Origin: Chrysemys picta bellii
Lineage: Eukaryota > Chordata > Testudines > Emydidae
Length of the DNA stretch: 64,000 bases
Assembly (NCBI RefSeq): GCF_011386835.1
Contig: NC_088791.1
Span: 32,028,998 to 32,092,997 of the forward strand
Direction of reading: 5' to 3'
A model generated the notes under the pieces. That model was not told the DNA's origin. It ran no database searches and saw only the letters and a program-made list of their open reading frames with translations. Position 1 is the first letter of the stretch, and each line of letters begins with the position of its first letter. This document shows, piece by piece, positions 25,076-38,480 of this stretch. The position numbers were made by a program, and so were the translations under genes.

Positions 25076-25639
25076 GTACGCTTTCATCTAAAGCAGTTCT
25101 GAACCAATGTCACAGTTGGATGGTAAAGAGCATTATGTCCCTGGAGGTGCCATCTTCAGACGAAGAATAAAATAAAGCTCCAGAACACCCTAAACATAAT
25201 TTACTCCCAAAAAGATGTAAAGTATCTTTTATTGTAAATAAGAATCCAGGCCTTAAGAGAATAAGCAGATAATCTAGAAAACAGGATATGTTCTGAACAA
25301 ATGGATTTTAATAAACATGCACAGGTACATGAAGAAAATGCGATATATTTGTTGGTCAGTTAGATGCTAATATATTTGGTTTCTATTGTCCAATATTTGC
25401 CAAGTGTTAGACCACAACTCCTTGGTTTTGTGGTTGACCAGTGTATCATAATCATTCTGCAACACCTTTCTAAGTTATCCACTAGCTTGCTGCAATACTG
25501 TTTCTGCCAATGTTATACTTAGTTTGTAAGTTATTTGCAATCTTTGCTGTAAGAAACTTGGTGCACTTGCAGGGACAGATGTGCCCTTTCACTAGCAGTC
25601 ACTACTAACTACCCTTGCTAGGATAAGAAATAACCCTGT
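25076..25639. other. 5' flank, nothing recognised
   Basis: AT-rich; no defined feature. Confidence 0.5.
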
Positions 25640-25890
25640 TACAGAAGATTCAAGAAAGATGACTGCAATGGTTTGGACATCTGTCAAGAATGGACCTAGA
25701 AAAGGTTCCATACATGGCAATACACGCCAGCGTGGAAGGAACTAGCAGTAGAAGACCAAGGATGCATTGAATAGACACTGTAAAGAATGACAGAGAACAA
25801 TTTTTTTTTAAAGATGAACAAAGCCATGAAGCTAGGACAAAACAGAAAGTGGCGGAAAGATTTCATTCAGCCCCATCATCACTGTTGAGC
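25640..25890 (+). pseudogene. non-LTR retrotransposon reverse transcriptase, C-terminal relic
   Basis: Reading from 25669, the frame gives WFGHLSRMDLEKVPYMA, then ASVEGTSSRRPRM and a stop, followed in shifted frames by a KWRKDFIQPHHH-like end. This matches the GHxxRM ... GxxxRxRPRxxW ... W(R)xxI order found at the extreme C-terminus of many LINE reverse transcriptases. The polymerase core is absent. One stop and at least one frameshift make it non-functional. The LINE clade is not assignable. Confidence 0.55.
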
Positions 25891-26240
25891 TGACAGACAG
25901 GAATCAGAAAAGAAGATAGTATCACACCGTATACATTGTCACATTGTCCATTTACTATTTAGCTAGTAGGTCTAGCTCCACCTAATGTTGCATGCAAGAG
26001 TATCACTTTCTTAGTATGATATAATAAATGCATTGCAAATGTTTAAGATAAATAGATGCTGTATAAATTTATCCATAGTAACCCTCTGAATTAGGAACTT
26101 GTTCTAATTCTCAGGCATAAAGCTAAGGTAAAATTGAGTTAAGATTAAAAGGACATGTCAGTAATTTAGGGGAAAATGAGATATTTATAAAAATATGAAC
26201 TATTTAGAAGCTCAACATTTATTTGAGATATTATCAGTAA
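25891..26240. other. 5' flank, nothing recognised
   Basis: AT-rich; no defined feature. Confidence 0.5.
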
Positions 26241-26995
26241 CTTAAGGGTAACTGATACAGGGTGGCTTGCCCCTTAAGGGACCGAGGCTGGGCCCAACCA
26301 ACCCCAATTACTGAAGGGACTGCTCCACCCCACTTGTGTCATTAACAGGGGCCTGATGGAGGGCAGCTGATTCCCCTATAAAGAGCAACATGAAGCTGAA
26401 GAAGGGGGAATCCAGGAGGCTGTGGCAATGATAAGGGTAAGGCTCTTGCAGGAAAGCCCCTGAGATGAGGAGAGTTGCCCTAGCTAGAAGGACTTAGGAA
26501 TAGCCTGCTAAGGTAGGAGGAAGTCAGAGCCAGGACTCCAGCCAGGTAAAGTCTAGGAGTGACTATTGAATTTAGGACCCAGCTCTAGGAAGTAGAGCTA
26601 CCAGAGCCCTGCATGGGACTATTTTTAATCCTGTTTTTATGGTAATGGGTCCTGTGGGATCCTGGACCTGCTGCAGGGCTCTTCTGGGGACTCCCTATTT
26701 AAGGGGTGGGAGATACTCAAGGGGGCTTGGGCCTGGAGGCTCAAACAGTTGCTTGGAGAGAGACTTCAGATTAGGACTGGGGCCTGTGAGGAAGGGCTGG
26801 AGACTTCCTATGTAAGGGAGAGAGAAGCAGCCAACTGGGGTTGGAGGATGGAGAGCCAGTGTGTAAGGATTAAATAAATTGGATCCTAGGTGGGGAATGT
26901 TTTAATTACTTTGGAGAGAGTGAGTCATTAAGGGGCCCTGAAGAGGGGAATAGAGAAGGGTGTTGCAAAGAGATCTCTGGCCATGGTGGGGCGGA
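26241..26995 (+). repeat. LTR-like repeat
   Basis: It has purine-rich, GC-rich composition, a CCCCTATAAAGAGC promoter-like motif (26373-26386) and repeated GGACTGGGGCCTG/GGGCCTGGAGG phrases, in the style of the solo LTR at 62165-62855. Terminal TG/CA and duplications were not established. Confidence 0.4.
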
Positions 26996-29450
26996 GACAG
27001 AAGTGCTCAGGCTGCAAGAGGCCAACCCTATTAGTTGTATTGTTATGTTACTGTATCTCCAAAACAAGTATGGAAGGTAGGTCGAAAGCTAGGCATGGAA
27101 ATGCAGAGTTAAAGGCACCTAAACTATGCCCTCTTATGACCCCATGAACTAATTGTGATTATGACATTTTACTGGCCTTGTGGCTCAAGACAAGGCTAAG
27201 CTGCTTTCTGGAGAGAGATTGGCTTCCCTCCTCTCTTGCCCTGTGAAATTCAATGGGTCTGCTTGTGTGGATAAGGTGGGCAAGATTTATTTTTAGCCCT
27301 ATCCAGCCAAAAACATTTTTGGGGAGGCTTATTCCACTAGCCTCCTGGAAAGTTTTATATATAATGTGTGCTGTAAGTGCTCTGATATACAGATCACCAT
27401 GTGTCCCACATCTAATGCTGTGTTCCTTACTATGCAAACAATTTAAATAAAGAGTTTAAACACACACACTCTAGAACATCTATTAAAGACTTGATTCTTG
27501 TAGCACTAGATATCTATATATGAAGTAGTGTTGCAAAATTAGATCAGTTTGCTGGGTGCTATGTTAGGCAAAGCAAAATTGCATTTTAATATACTTATTT
27601 CACTAATGAAGATGACAATTCTATGTGATCCTGATGTACACCTTAATTTTGTCTTAAATACTTTTTCACTCTGTGCTTTCCTGGCTGTACCTGATCCCTG
27701 CTGCAGCAGTGGCCTCTAGTGGCCAAGGGGAAAGTTTGTTTCTCATATAGCCAGCACTACATGAGCATCATAAAGACCTTTCAGCATTTGAAACTGTGTT
27801 TGAGTGACACAAGCCATCAAAAATTGTATAATCAACAAAAAAAAAAAGAGAAAACATTGTATTTCTCACATCATGCCATACATAACTGATGTTTTTAACT
27901 ATAAAAACTGCTTGTTAAGGATACGTTCTTTCTGTGAAAGTTAAATAAACCCTGTAAAGATATTTGAAACTCTGAAAACTTGAATGGAGAAAGGCAGCAT
28001 TCAGGAAAAGCTGTTCCTGTCAGTCTAGCATGTTCTCTATTAGCCATTGGTTAGACTATCTCCATCAAGAATTAAGTTCTCACAGCTGCTATGATTATTG
28101 GAAGTATATTATTTCAGGGGTGAAGAAAGCAATTATTGTTAACATTTGTGGCAAAGAAAGAAAACATCAATAGTTTTAGTTGTGAAAGATGGTTAGATGA
28201 TTCATGCAGTTTTACCCAGAAATTTTCTAGTGCCTCTTGGAATTTAGGGGCATACTTACATTTTCAGATCTTCACGTGAAACCAAGCAGTCCTTCAAAAA
28301 TAACAGGAAGGGGATTAGTTGAAAACATTTTAAACTTTCCCATCACCAAACTTGAAACCTGATTTATACCACAAAAGGTCAGGCAACTTGCAACCATGGT
28401 AAAAATCTAGACAGATTGGTTTTTGTCCACACTCAGTGTCAAAAAATTGAACTGTCAGCCCGTGTTTTTCAGTATTATCTCTGAATTTCCTTGCTATGGA
28501 GGCTAAAGTCTATACCTTTTTAAAATATAGGCTTTTGTTATTGAATAATCAATCTTCTGCTCTACCTCTCTTAGACAGAGCTGGAGCTAGAGTTCAAAAG
28601 TTTTCATTGGTTTAATCACATCCACAAAAAGACATTTCACATTTTTCATTTCATCTTGTTACATGCAAACTAATGTTCAGGACTCCTAGAAAGCAAAGAT
28701 GGTGTAGGAACAGCTAAGTGATAGGTACTTAATTACAAAAGCATCCTAGACTCAATTCTTGTTTGTGTGAGTGGCCTGCTGTTTCCTCATGCTTAGCAAC
28801 TCCACTTAATTTTGGCCTATTCCAACTGACATTCCACTGTATTTTCATTAGTTACATAATCCATAATGTCACTCCCCAAATCCTTTCTCACTTTACTGCG
28901 GCTTTGCAACTGCATTGTTTTTATAACTTGTCATATAATCATACCAGGATAAAATACATTTCAACTGTTGGAGCAAAAGTGCAAATAAATCTTATGTTCT
29001 CAGCAGTAAGAAAGTGGCATTGGCTTGGCAAGAGCCAGTTGAAAACTTATCGCTGACCATTTATTTCGCTTTTCATGATCATAATCTCAAATACTCTATT
29101 TAGATACTGAATGGATTTATCTCTAGAACCATTGTTGTTAATTCTGAAAAATACTTTCTCAAGCACAGGCTTATGGGGTCACTGTTACACTAATAACACT
29201 GGTCTACAATTTTTGAGAAGTCGTCTGCTTCAGAGATAAAATGTGCTATTTATTATGTATTTTGATGTGCTGAATTCAAATATGACAATTAAAACAACTG
29301 GCTACTGTTTCTAAGATATTTAAGTTTTTACATTTTATGTCTATGTATGTTGTGTAGATAGAGTTTTAATCATAAATTGTAAACCTAGGTCTTATCATGT
29401 AAAGCAACCATAAACACATGAAAATATTTCACCTGTCCTGTTTATGTAAC
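26996..29450. other. 5' flank, nothing recognised
   Basis: AT-rich with no gene or bounded repeat visible. Confidence 0.5.
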
Positions 29451-29534
29451 ACTTTAAAAATCAGCAAAAGGGTTATATAAATAAAATTTATTATGAAACA
29501 AAAGGCAAAAAACTATTAGGTACATAGTTTAGTC

Positions 29535-31221
29535 CTATTCAGTGTCTACTCGGCGCTTCTTGGCTTGTCTCTTGTATTCATTAAATGGAGCATCTCTTGT
29601 CACTGTCCAGCAATAGTCTGCAAGCATTGATGGGCTCCATTTACCCTTATAGCGTTTCTCCATTGTTGCAATGTCCTGGTGAAATCGCTCGCTGTGCTCG
29701 TCGCTCACTGCTCCGCAGTTCGGTGGAAAAAAATCTAGATGAGAGTACAAAAAATGTATCTTTAGTGACATGTTGCAACCAAGGCTTTTGTATGCCTTGA
29801 GGCGGTTTTCCACCAACAACCTGTAGTTGTCTGCCTTGTTGTTTCCGAGAAAATTTATTGCCACTAACTGGAAGGCTTTCCATGCCGTCTTTTCCTTGCC
29901 ACGCAGTGCATGGTCAAATACATCATCTCGAAGAAGTTCACGAATCTGAGGACCAACAAAGACACCTTCCTTTATCTTCACTTAACCTTGGAAATTTTCC
30001 ACGGAGGTACTTGAAAGCTGCTTGTGTTTTGTCAATGGCCTTGACAAAGTTCTTCATCAGACCCAGCTTGATGTGTAAGGGTGGTAACAAAATCTTCCTT
30101 GATTCAACAAGTGGTGGATGCTGAACACTTTTCCTCCCAGGCTCCAATGACTGTCGGAGTGGCCAGTCTTTCTTGATGTAGTGGGAATCTCTTGCACGAC
30201 CATCCCATTCGCAGAGAAAACAGCAGTACTTCATTTATCCAGTCTGCAGACCTAGCAAGAGAGCAACAACCTTCAAATCGCCACAAAGCTGCCACTGACG
30301 TTGGTCAGAGTTTATGCACCTCAAAAGTTGTTTCATGTTGTCATAGGTTTCCTTCATATGGACTGCATGACCAACTGGAATTGATGGCAAAATTGCCATT
30401 GCCATTATGCAGTAAAACAGCTTTAAGACTCGTCTTGGATGAATCAATGAACAGTCTCCACTCATCTGGATCGTGAACGATGTTGAGGGCTGCCATCACA
30501 CCATCGATGTTGTTGCAGGCTACAAGATCACCTTCCACGAAGAAGAATGGGACAAGACCCTTTTGACGGTCACGGAACATGGAAACCCTAACATCACCTG
30601 CCAGGAGATTCCACTGCTGTAGTCTGGAGCCCAACAGCTCTGCCTTACTCTTGGGTAGTTCCAAATCCCTGACAAGGTCATTCAGTTCACCTTGTGTATG
30701 AGGTGTGGTTCAGAGGAGGAGGATGGGAGAAAATGTGGGTCCTGTGACATTGATGGTTCAGGACCAGAAGTTTCATCCTCTTCCTCATCTGACTCAAGTG
30801 AGAATGATTCTGGTGCATCAGGAACCGGCAGTCCTTCTCCGTGGGGTACTGGGCATATAGCTGATGGAATGTTTGGATAATGCACAGTCCACTTTTTCTT
30901 CTTTGACACACCTTTCCCAACTGGAGGCACCATGCAGAAGTAACAATTGCTGGTATGATCTGCTGGCTCTCTCCAAATCATTGGCACTGCAAAAGGCATA
31001 GATTTCCTTTTCCTGTTCAACCACTGGCGAAGATTTGTTGCACAAGTGTTGCAGCATATGTGTGGGGCCCACCTCTTGTCCTGATCTCCAATTTTGCAGC
31101 CAAAATAAAGGTGATAAGCTTTCTTAACCATAATGGTTATACTGCGCTTTTGTGATGCAAAAGTCACTTCACCACAAACATAGCAGAAGTTATCTGCACT
31201 GTTCACACAAGTACGAGGCAT
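29535..31221 (-). pseudogene. transposase-like zinc-cluster gene of a mobile element, broken
   Basis: One ancestral intronless frame of about 560 codons runs from an ATG at 31221 to a TAG at 29537-29535. It is now split by a frameshift near 30700, another near 30400, an in-frame TAA at 30237-30235 and a third frameshift near 29980. The N-terminal piece has CxxC pairs (CYVCG, CCNTC, CYFC) and then an acidic Ser-rich linker. The later pieces carry CGDLK, CCFLCEWD, PPLHIKLGLMK and, near the end, SDEHSERFHQD. The order of conserved D, CxxC, H and E residues resembles a DDE/RNase H-fold transposase with a zinc insertion, but that is inference. From memory, similar uncharacterised proteins occur in many animals. 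An AATAAA lies about 45 nt past the stop (29492-29487, minus). The superfamily is not named. Confidence 0.7.
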
Positions 31222-31560
31222 CTCTGGTCACTTTGGCTAAACAGAAATGTGTCCCTTTGCAAAATCAAACACTGACAAATAAGAGAGCACGACACTGTAT
31301 GATTTCTACAGTTGATCTAGGACAATTTGTTCAGCAGAGTGATGTAAGCTTCGTTATGATTGCATCATCCATGACTTCTAGGAATAAGATGATGCAATTC
31401 ATATCATGTATGACTCAATACCAGCTTCAGATTGCATCATTCATTGTTTTGCCTAAAAAGCAAGTACTGTCCAAACCCAGTCATAGATTTATTCATAGAT
31501 CCAGTCAAAGATGTATTTTAGTCATGTCTGGTTTAAATTGAGATCCCTTCCCTTTATAAC
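31222..31560. other. upstream flank of the broken gene, with repeated decamers
   Basis: ATTGCATCAT occurs at 31359-31368 and 31431-31440, with its exact complement ATGATGCAAT at 31389-31398. These could be subterminal binding repeats of the same element. The element end was not found. Confidence 0.4.
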
Positions 31561-34500
31561 TCACTTATCCTCCGCCATTCCCAAGTCAAGGGTCGTATAT
31601 ACTGACCCAATAGCATAGCTTGAAAACTAGAGCCAATCAACAATTTTAAGCATCATTTTCGTTCTCAGTGACCCAGAATTAGTAAAGTTTGACTACGTTT
31701 ATTTCAGAAGCATTTTGGCTGTAGAGCAGTGTACTCACACTTCTGTCTGAAATATTTTTACCTCTTACAAGTGACACTTAAAGCAGAGATTAAAGAATTT
31801 TTTTTAACTTTGTGTATAAAAAGCCTCTGCTAAAGTGCTTTGCTGTACTGATATCTGTGCAAGGGAAACTTAAGTTTACTGAATTAGGGTCATTCTCAGA
31901 TGCATCACATCCACTAGCAGGAAGCCCTGCACCAATTAGGACTCCCATCAGCTTGTATGGGGCACTGTAGCAATGTAGAGGTCCAGGTTAGTGGATTCTG
32001 ATACAGGATTGGAGGCGGTTTGTCCATTGTCCCTGCTGCTTGTTTGGGTTTTTCACACAGTGGGGTCGGGGGGAGAACTCCAAAAAGCACCAGGAGACTT
32101 AGTGGTAGGTATAAGAAAATGAGAAATGTAATTTCAGTTGGTTCTAGTTTATTAGATTTCAACCTAAGGTGCCCCCTGAGAAGTAAAATCAGTTACCCAT
32201 TTGGGGCCTGATACTGCAACCCTTTCTTGGTGTAAGTTGTCCTTACTCACACAAGAAGTCTCACTAAGTTCAAGAAGATGGTTGATTTCAATAGGACCAT
32301 ACGTCTGAGTAAGATGTTGCAGGATCTCTTGTTTTTTTGGTAGCAATTACTGATATTCATTTCACAGTTTAACAAAGGCTGTTTCAACTTGTCTAGGAGT
32401 GAAGCATTTCAAGTTTAGCTCCAGAGTAGATTCAAAATAGATTTATGAGGGAGAGACGATAAAAGCACTATACAGGACAATGCTGATTACCTAGACTTAT
32501 TCACAGCTCAATTATCCAAAATTTGGGTGGAGATTTCCAGGGAATTTTTCCAAAACTTTACATTCATGAGGGTGGGGAAGGACCCTCAGAGTAGCACAAA
32601 GAGTCAAACCGTAGTATTTGTTTCCTTAATTTAAATTCTAGTTTAATATCTCAAGTTCAGGGGGGAAAAAATCTAGAGATGCGTTTGCTTGCAGCTAGAG
32701 CTGAGAATATAATGGTGATTTTTGCAGATGCACAACGAAGTAATTCATTATAAAATCCCTCTTTGAGACTGAAAGCATTCTTTACTTGACAGAAAACCAT
32801 GGGCCTTCTAAGTATCTGTTAGTAATGAACTTTGAACAAAAGAAGTTTGGAAGTGGCTGTATAGTGAAGGAATGCTGTTGTAGATGGTTTACTTTGTTAA
32901 CAATGTTACACCAGTGGAAAATCAGGTGGCAGTGACTTTTCAAATGTCATGTAAAAATGGATGACATTTGTATTCTTTCAAAACTTTGACTCTCTCTCCT
33001 AATATTTATTTTTTTGGGGGATGGGGAGGGAGAGAAGGTAGTGGAGAATTATCCCAAGATCTGGGTATCTGTTCAACAATTAAAATACAAAATGTATATA
33101 CCTCATAATATACACTAATGATCTCCCAACAATAATATTTTCTGAAAATAATAATAAAAATCCTTAATGAACCAGCCTCTAAGCATACTCTCTTTTTCAA
33201 CCAACCACTTGAGAAAAAAGAAGAGCTGTGTAGCATACTTTAAAAGTTAATGAATCTGGGCTTGGGCAGATCAAGGAGGAGAACAAGTGCCAGAGCTGAG
33301 GACCCTCGTTTGGAAAGTTTGTTGTCCAAGTTCAGTAAAAACTACTACTTCACCCAAGCCTTTAGAAGAATGGCAAATCATTTTAACTCCCACCCCCATT
33401 TGTTTAACAGCTATGGTTTCACATAAACTAACACACTATGAGGGCAAAATACAGAAGTATGACAAATAATTTGCTCGTGTGATGGACTAAATCTAGGACC
33501 AGATCCCCAATGATATCTAGAAGTTTAACTCCCTTTGAAATCTAGGGGAATTAGATGCCTAAATACCTTTGAGGATCTAGGACCTATGGTAAGTCTTTAT
33601 CCAGTGTGATGTTACTGAATGTTCCTCCAGATGCCTATGAACACCCAATCTACTGTCCCACCCTGGAAACAGACCACTATGCTACTGGGTTTTTCAGAAT
33701 TATAACTCATGACAGCAGATATACTGGAGGGACTGGCTGTCACATGCAGATACATGTGCACTGGTGGTGACCCTGCTTCATAAGCTAGAACAATACTCCG
33801 GTAAAGTGGGGGGTCGTGAGGGGGAAAGAGAGAGAAGCTGAGATGAGTTCAGACAGTGACAAGATGGAACCACAAAAAGGGGGCTTGGGCTACATTGTCA
33901 GTACTCCAAATTTATCTCAATAAGTAGATTCATGGCAACATACGTGCGCTTAATCCATAGGAACTGAACTATATTCTTACCGAGGTAGCTAGCAACAGCA
34001 CCACCCCGTTAAGATTCACCACATTTTTGCTGGGGGGGATGGACATGAACCATGGTTTTTAGAGACTCTCAGTCCTAACTGCTAAGACACATAGTAAAAA
34101 GTAAAGCTTGAATCAGCAGAACTGTATTGCTCATGCTGTTCAGCTATGTTTATTTTAGGAATGGAAGAACCAGTTCAGGCTTCACAAGAAGCAACCTGAA
34201 CTTTCACCTGAAACTCACGGTTGGAAATGGGTCAGAAAAGTCCCCGTCCCCCTGTACTGCCTACCTAAGTTGTTCTAAAGCCAAGAAGAGGCTTCCCAAA
34301 TATTGGCATCTTTATTTTCAGGATCTTGGCTGAGGCCTTTTAACTGCATAGTATCTTAGCTTAGGTATTAAAAAAAGAAACAACCTCTGACTCTTCAACA
34401 GTCAATTTGACTTATCCAATCAAAGTGCTGCTTCTTTTAAAATCCAGGGTGGGGTGAGAGCTAGTTGTTTCGTAACTTGTTTATTTCTTTACACCTGCTG

Positions 34501-35524
34501 TGCTCCATTTAGAATCTACCCTCAGGAGCACCTCTCCACCCTACAGTAACATTACCTGTTTATTTTCCCCACACTAAACAAACCAGGCCCTAATTTTCTC
34601 TTTCATAGCTTAGCAGAAAATTCAACAAGTACAAACATGCAAAAAGCTAGATAAATAAAAAGCAATCCTCAAGAACAGACACTACGCGATAGCCAAGAGC
34701 AATTACAATCTCAGTAGAGCATAACACTCCTTTCAACAGGAAATGCGATGTTTTTTCTGCAGGCACCAATACATGATTTGTTTAATCCTCCAGCCGTATC
34801 ATGCTGAAATAATTCATCAGCACTGGATATTAATAACACTAGAAATGAAGAATAATGTTTAAAGTTAAATCAAGCAGCTTAGAAAGCCCAGATCTCACGT
34901 ACAGTCATGGGGGGGGGGGGAGTTGAAGGAAAGAATGCAGGAGAGGGGGCTGATTTTCTTTTATTATCAGGGCTTTTTAACAGACTGGACTGGAAAACAA
35001 TCCCTTTGAAGTTACCCTTCATATTTCTCTGGAACAATTGTGTCAAAACTTTTGTAAAGGGACTGCTCCATACACAACACGCTCTACTTGGACTACTACG
35101 TGCACTGGGCTGCTTTATTCAACTACGTGACAAGCGCAGTGTGGTGGAAATACCCACCAGCTAAACAGGAAGGAGGGAGGGGCAGAGCATGGCTCCAACC
35201 CCGCTGACCCCTTGATGACCACTTTAGTACAAAAACAAGGAGGTCAAACTCCTGGAGATCCCCCTCCACATTGCTCTCACACTCTTCCCCCATGAAATCT
35301 CCAACCTTAAGGCCAAATGCTGCCCCAACTCTCTGCATAAAACCTGAGTAAAGAGGCTTTTTATAAGGGACCCAGGAGGGGTTGATGAAAGGAATGCTCT
35401 CTTTGCCAGCTCACTGAAAGAGGTGTGACACAGGAGTGCTGCTAAGAGAGCCTAATCTTTATTTCCTGGCCTGTGTCATATGATTGGGGGTTGAGGGATT
35501 AATTTATGAGAAAAAAGGGCAAGA
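31561..35524. other. 5' flank, nothing recognised
   Basis: Only a poly(G) run of 10 or more near 34909-34920 and faint dispersed-repeat phrases near 33480-33590. No gene. Confidence 0.45.
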
Positions 35525-35851
35525 GAGAAATGTTATAAAGAGGACAGTGATCATTTGTTCTCCATATCCGTAGAAGGTAGGACAAGAAGCAATGGGCTTA
35601 ATCTGCAGCAAGGGAGACTTAGGTTAAATATTAGGAAAAACTTTCTACTGCCACCCCTTTCTAACTAGAAGAGTAGTTAAGCTCTGGAATAGGCTTCCAA
35701 GGGAGGGTATGGAGTTCCCATCATTGGAAGCTTTTAAGAACAGGTTGGACAAACAACTGTCAGGGCTGCTCTAGGTTTACTTGGTCCTGCCACAGTGCAG
35801 TGGGCTGAACTTGGTGACTTCTTTAGGTCCCTTCATTTCTATGATTCTATG
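35525..35851 (+). mobile_element. CR1-type LINE, 3' end
   Basis: The segment includes AGGTTGGACAAACAACTGTC, GGGCTGCTCTAGG, TAGGTCCCTTCATTTC and ends in TCTATGATTCTATG. The ATTCTATG-type tail is typical of amniote CR1 3' ends. It is a 5'-truncated copy with no coding potential. Confidence 0.85.
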
Positions 35852-36227
35852 TCTAGCTTGGCTAAGAGACAAATTTGGGACAGGAGCGGGGCATGGCATG
35901 GCAACAGTCTACAAACATGAAGTGCGTAAACACCAAGGAGGGGTTGAGAGCCCAAGCTCTAGCCTGAGCCACATCATCACAGCAATGTCTACACAGCTAC
36001 CTTTTAGCAAGTTAGCGCAAGTCCCAATATCACAAGTCTGTGGACCCAGGCTGGTGGCTCACTCCCAGATGCAGTGTGTACATACACGGAGAGACTACTG
36101 TAGTCCTGTTGCTGTAGCAGCCTTTGCAAAACAACCCGTCCTACAGGTAAGAGAGAGAGAGACTTCAGTAAGAGTAGGCTCTGGTCCTGAGTGTGCCTTG
36201 TGAATGATTTCAGGCTGGAAGATTCAG
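35852..36227. other. 5' flank, nothing recognised
   Basis: No identifiable feature. Confidence 0.45.
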
Positions 36228-36235
36228 ATGGCAAT

Positions 36236-36485
36236 CAGGGCCGGCTCCAGCTTTTTGGCCGCCCCAAGCAGTGAAGGAAGAAAAAAGAAAAACCCGATTG
36301 CAGGACCTGCTGCCGAAGTGCTGCCGAAGACTTCAGCAGAGTGATTGAGCTGCCGCCAAAGGACCCACCACCGAATTGCCGCCGCAGACCTGGACGTGCC
36401 GCCCCAACAATGGACAGACCGCCACCCCTTTCTATTGGCCGCCCCAGGCACTTGCTTCCTTCGCTGGTGCCTGGAGCCGGCCCTG
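36236..36485. mobile_element. hAT non-autonomous element
   Basis: The ends CAGGGCCGGCTCCAG and CTGGAGCCGGCCCTG are perfect 15-bp inverted repeats. The flanks ATGGCAAT (36228-36235) and ATGCCAAT (36486-36493) match at 7 of 8. Length 250 bp. Confidence 0.9.
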
Positions 36486-36493
36486 ATGCCAAT

Positions 36494-38480
36494 TCAGCGT
36501 TGCCCCGGTATTACTGAACAGTGAGAAGAAATGATTGATTATAAATTTGCAACAGGAACGGCTTTATTTCTAGAATATATAAACCTGATCTTGGTCCTCT
36601 CACACTGGTCTCTTTGACCACCCAACGATACGTCCAGCATGACTCACTTTAGAGAAAAACAGGCTAGAGAGTTTCCAGCAGCTGTTTGTAAATCACTATC
36701 TGAGAAATAGACTATGGAGAACTAAACCCAGGTCCAGGTTAAGGAAGAATGAAAACCCAGGAATATTAAACCTGTTGAACTGTCATTTTTGCAGGAATCC
36801 AATTGATCCCAAGTCTTAAAGTGGTTCAGGCTGTTGAGGAAGGTGGAGTGTATCAGTAATGGAACATTTTCAAGACTAGGGATCAGTTGATCTTGACCAG
36901 AAATAATAGTTTAAACTCAACCATTTAGAAATTAGAGACTGGACACCAAAGATGGAACTGAATGGTCTTAGTTGACATTTCTTGGCAGTGCCCGCAAAAA
37001 GACCAAAGTTATGAGCTTGGGATAAATAGATCAGCTTTTCATCAGTACATTTATTTTATGCACTGCACACATAATGACCAATGTTTATTTTATTCCCCCT
37101 TCTTAAACGTTGTTTAATAGATGGAGTATGACTGTCAATTTCCTCCTCACTACCAAATAATTGCAATGGAAACAAATATTGCACCACATTTGCCTCCTCA
37201 CCTTTGAGAGGCTTAGAAAAAGCTGTTTTCCATGAATGACTTAATTCATGTTAAATTTCTGCCTTCTTTTAGTTCACATATTTTTGAATATTCATAATCA
37301 TACCCCAGGCTTCGCAGACACCCCTTAAAAATCAATAGGTTTTTATCTGTGAAAAAATATTAATGTTTTAAAAGCAATTGCACAAAATTATAATAATATT
37401 AACATGTAGCTAAGCTTAGATCACTTCCATCAGCACAAGATTTCTATGACAGCTGCGATGTCACCAGCATAGTGCCTGGTAGGGAATTGCAATGGGTAGG
37501 GAGCCTGCAAGTCTGGCTATCAGGACCGGGGGAAATTTATGTTCTGATTTTATGTCAATCATGTACTGGCTGCACCCCTGGCTCTCTGTCTTTGGAGCAC
37601 TCAGCACATACTGTATGAACTGGGTTTCAGTTCACATGACCTGATGCTGTTGCATTTTCAAAGTACAGTATTTGAAGATCACCTTTAAATCTGTGCTGTA
37701 GACTTTTCTTCTCACTGACCAGCCACCGTGCACCAGGGCAAAAACCTTGTGGCATATTCCACAGCTGGGGCAGCTGTCATATCTGTCTGACATACTGTTA
37801 GGTGGCTGAGGTTGAGCACCTATTTGCCAGCCAGGTAGCCCCAGCTGCCAGACTTCTGGAGGGATCACTCAGTATTGTTTCATAAACAGAGAAGGAGTAA
37901 TCGTCCCACTTTAATTCATGTAGTTGTCATCACTGCCTTACTTGTCAGTGTCAGGTTCTGAGGTAGAGGTTAGGTAGTATAATTAGCATTATATAGGTAA
38001 TTATAATCTGGGAAGTTTTCCAAATGCTCCTTATAAATAAGAGTTAATCAACACTAGATGCACTAATGGACCTTTTGTACGTAATGTTCTTCTCAGTGCT
38101 GAAGTAAGTGGTGGAGGATGTGCAACTTGCAAGTCAAGTGAAGAGAATTTTTTTCTCCAGGTCTGGCCGCAGGTAATTTCTTGCACTGTCTGGTATTCCC
38201 AGAAACATCCTATTATCTTGAGATGTTCTAGCCTGGAAGCTGAGGTGATCCCAGGAGCCTCCAGCTTTGTTCATGAAAACATCCTTCCTACAAACTCTAT
38301 ACAGCCTCGGGCATGAGAAGGGCAGAACAGCGTCAAGTTTGTACTCCGTATCAGTCAATGTTGACAAGCCATTGTTTTCGCTCAGTTTACATGCAGATGG
38401 TTTACAGACTATGTCTGATCCTGTTTCTTTTGAACTTAGTGGTAAAATCCCCACTGACTTTAGTGAGAGCAGGGTCAAGC
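36494..38480. other. 5' flank, nothing recognised
   Basis: No gene or bounded repeat seen. Confidence 0.45.
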
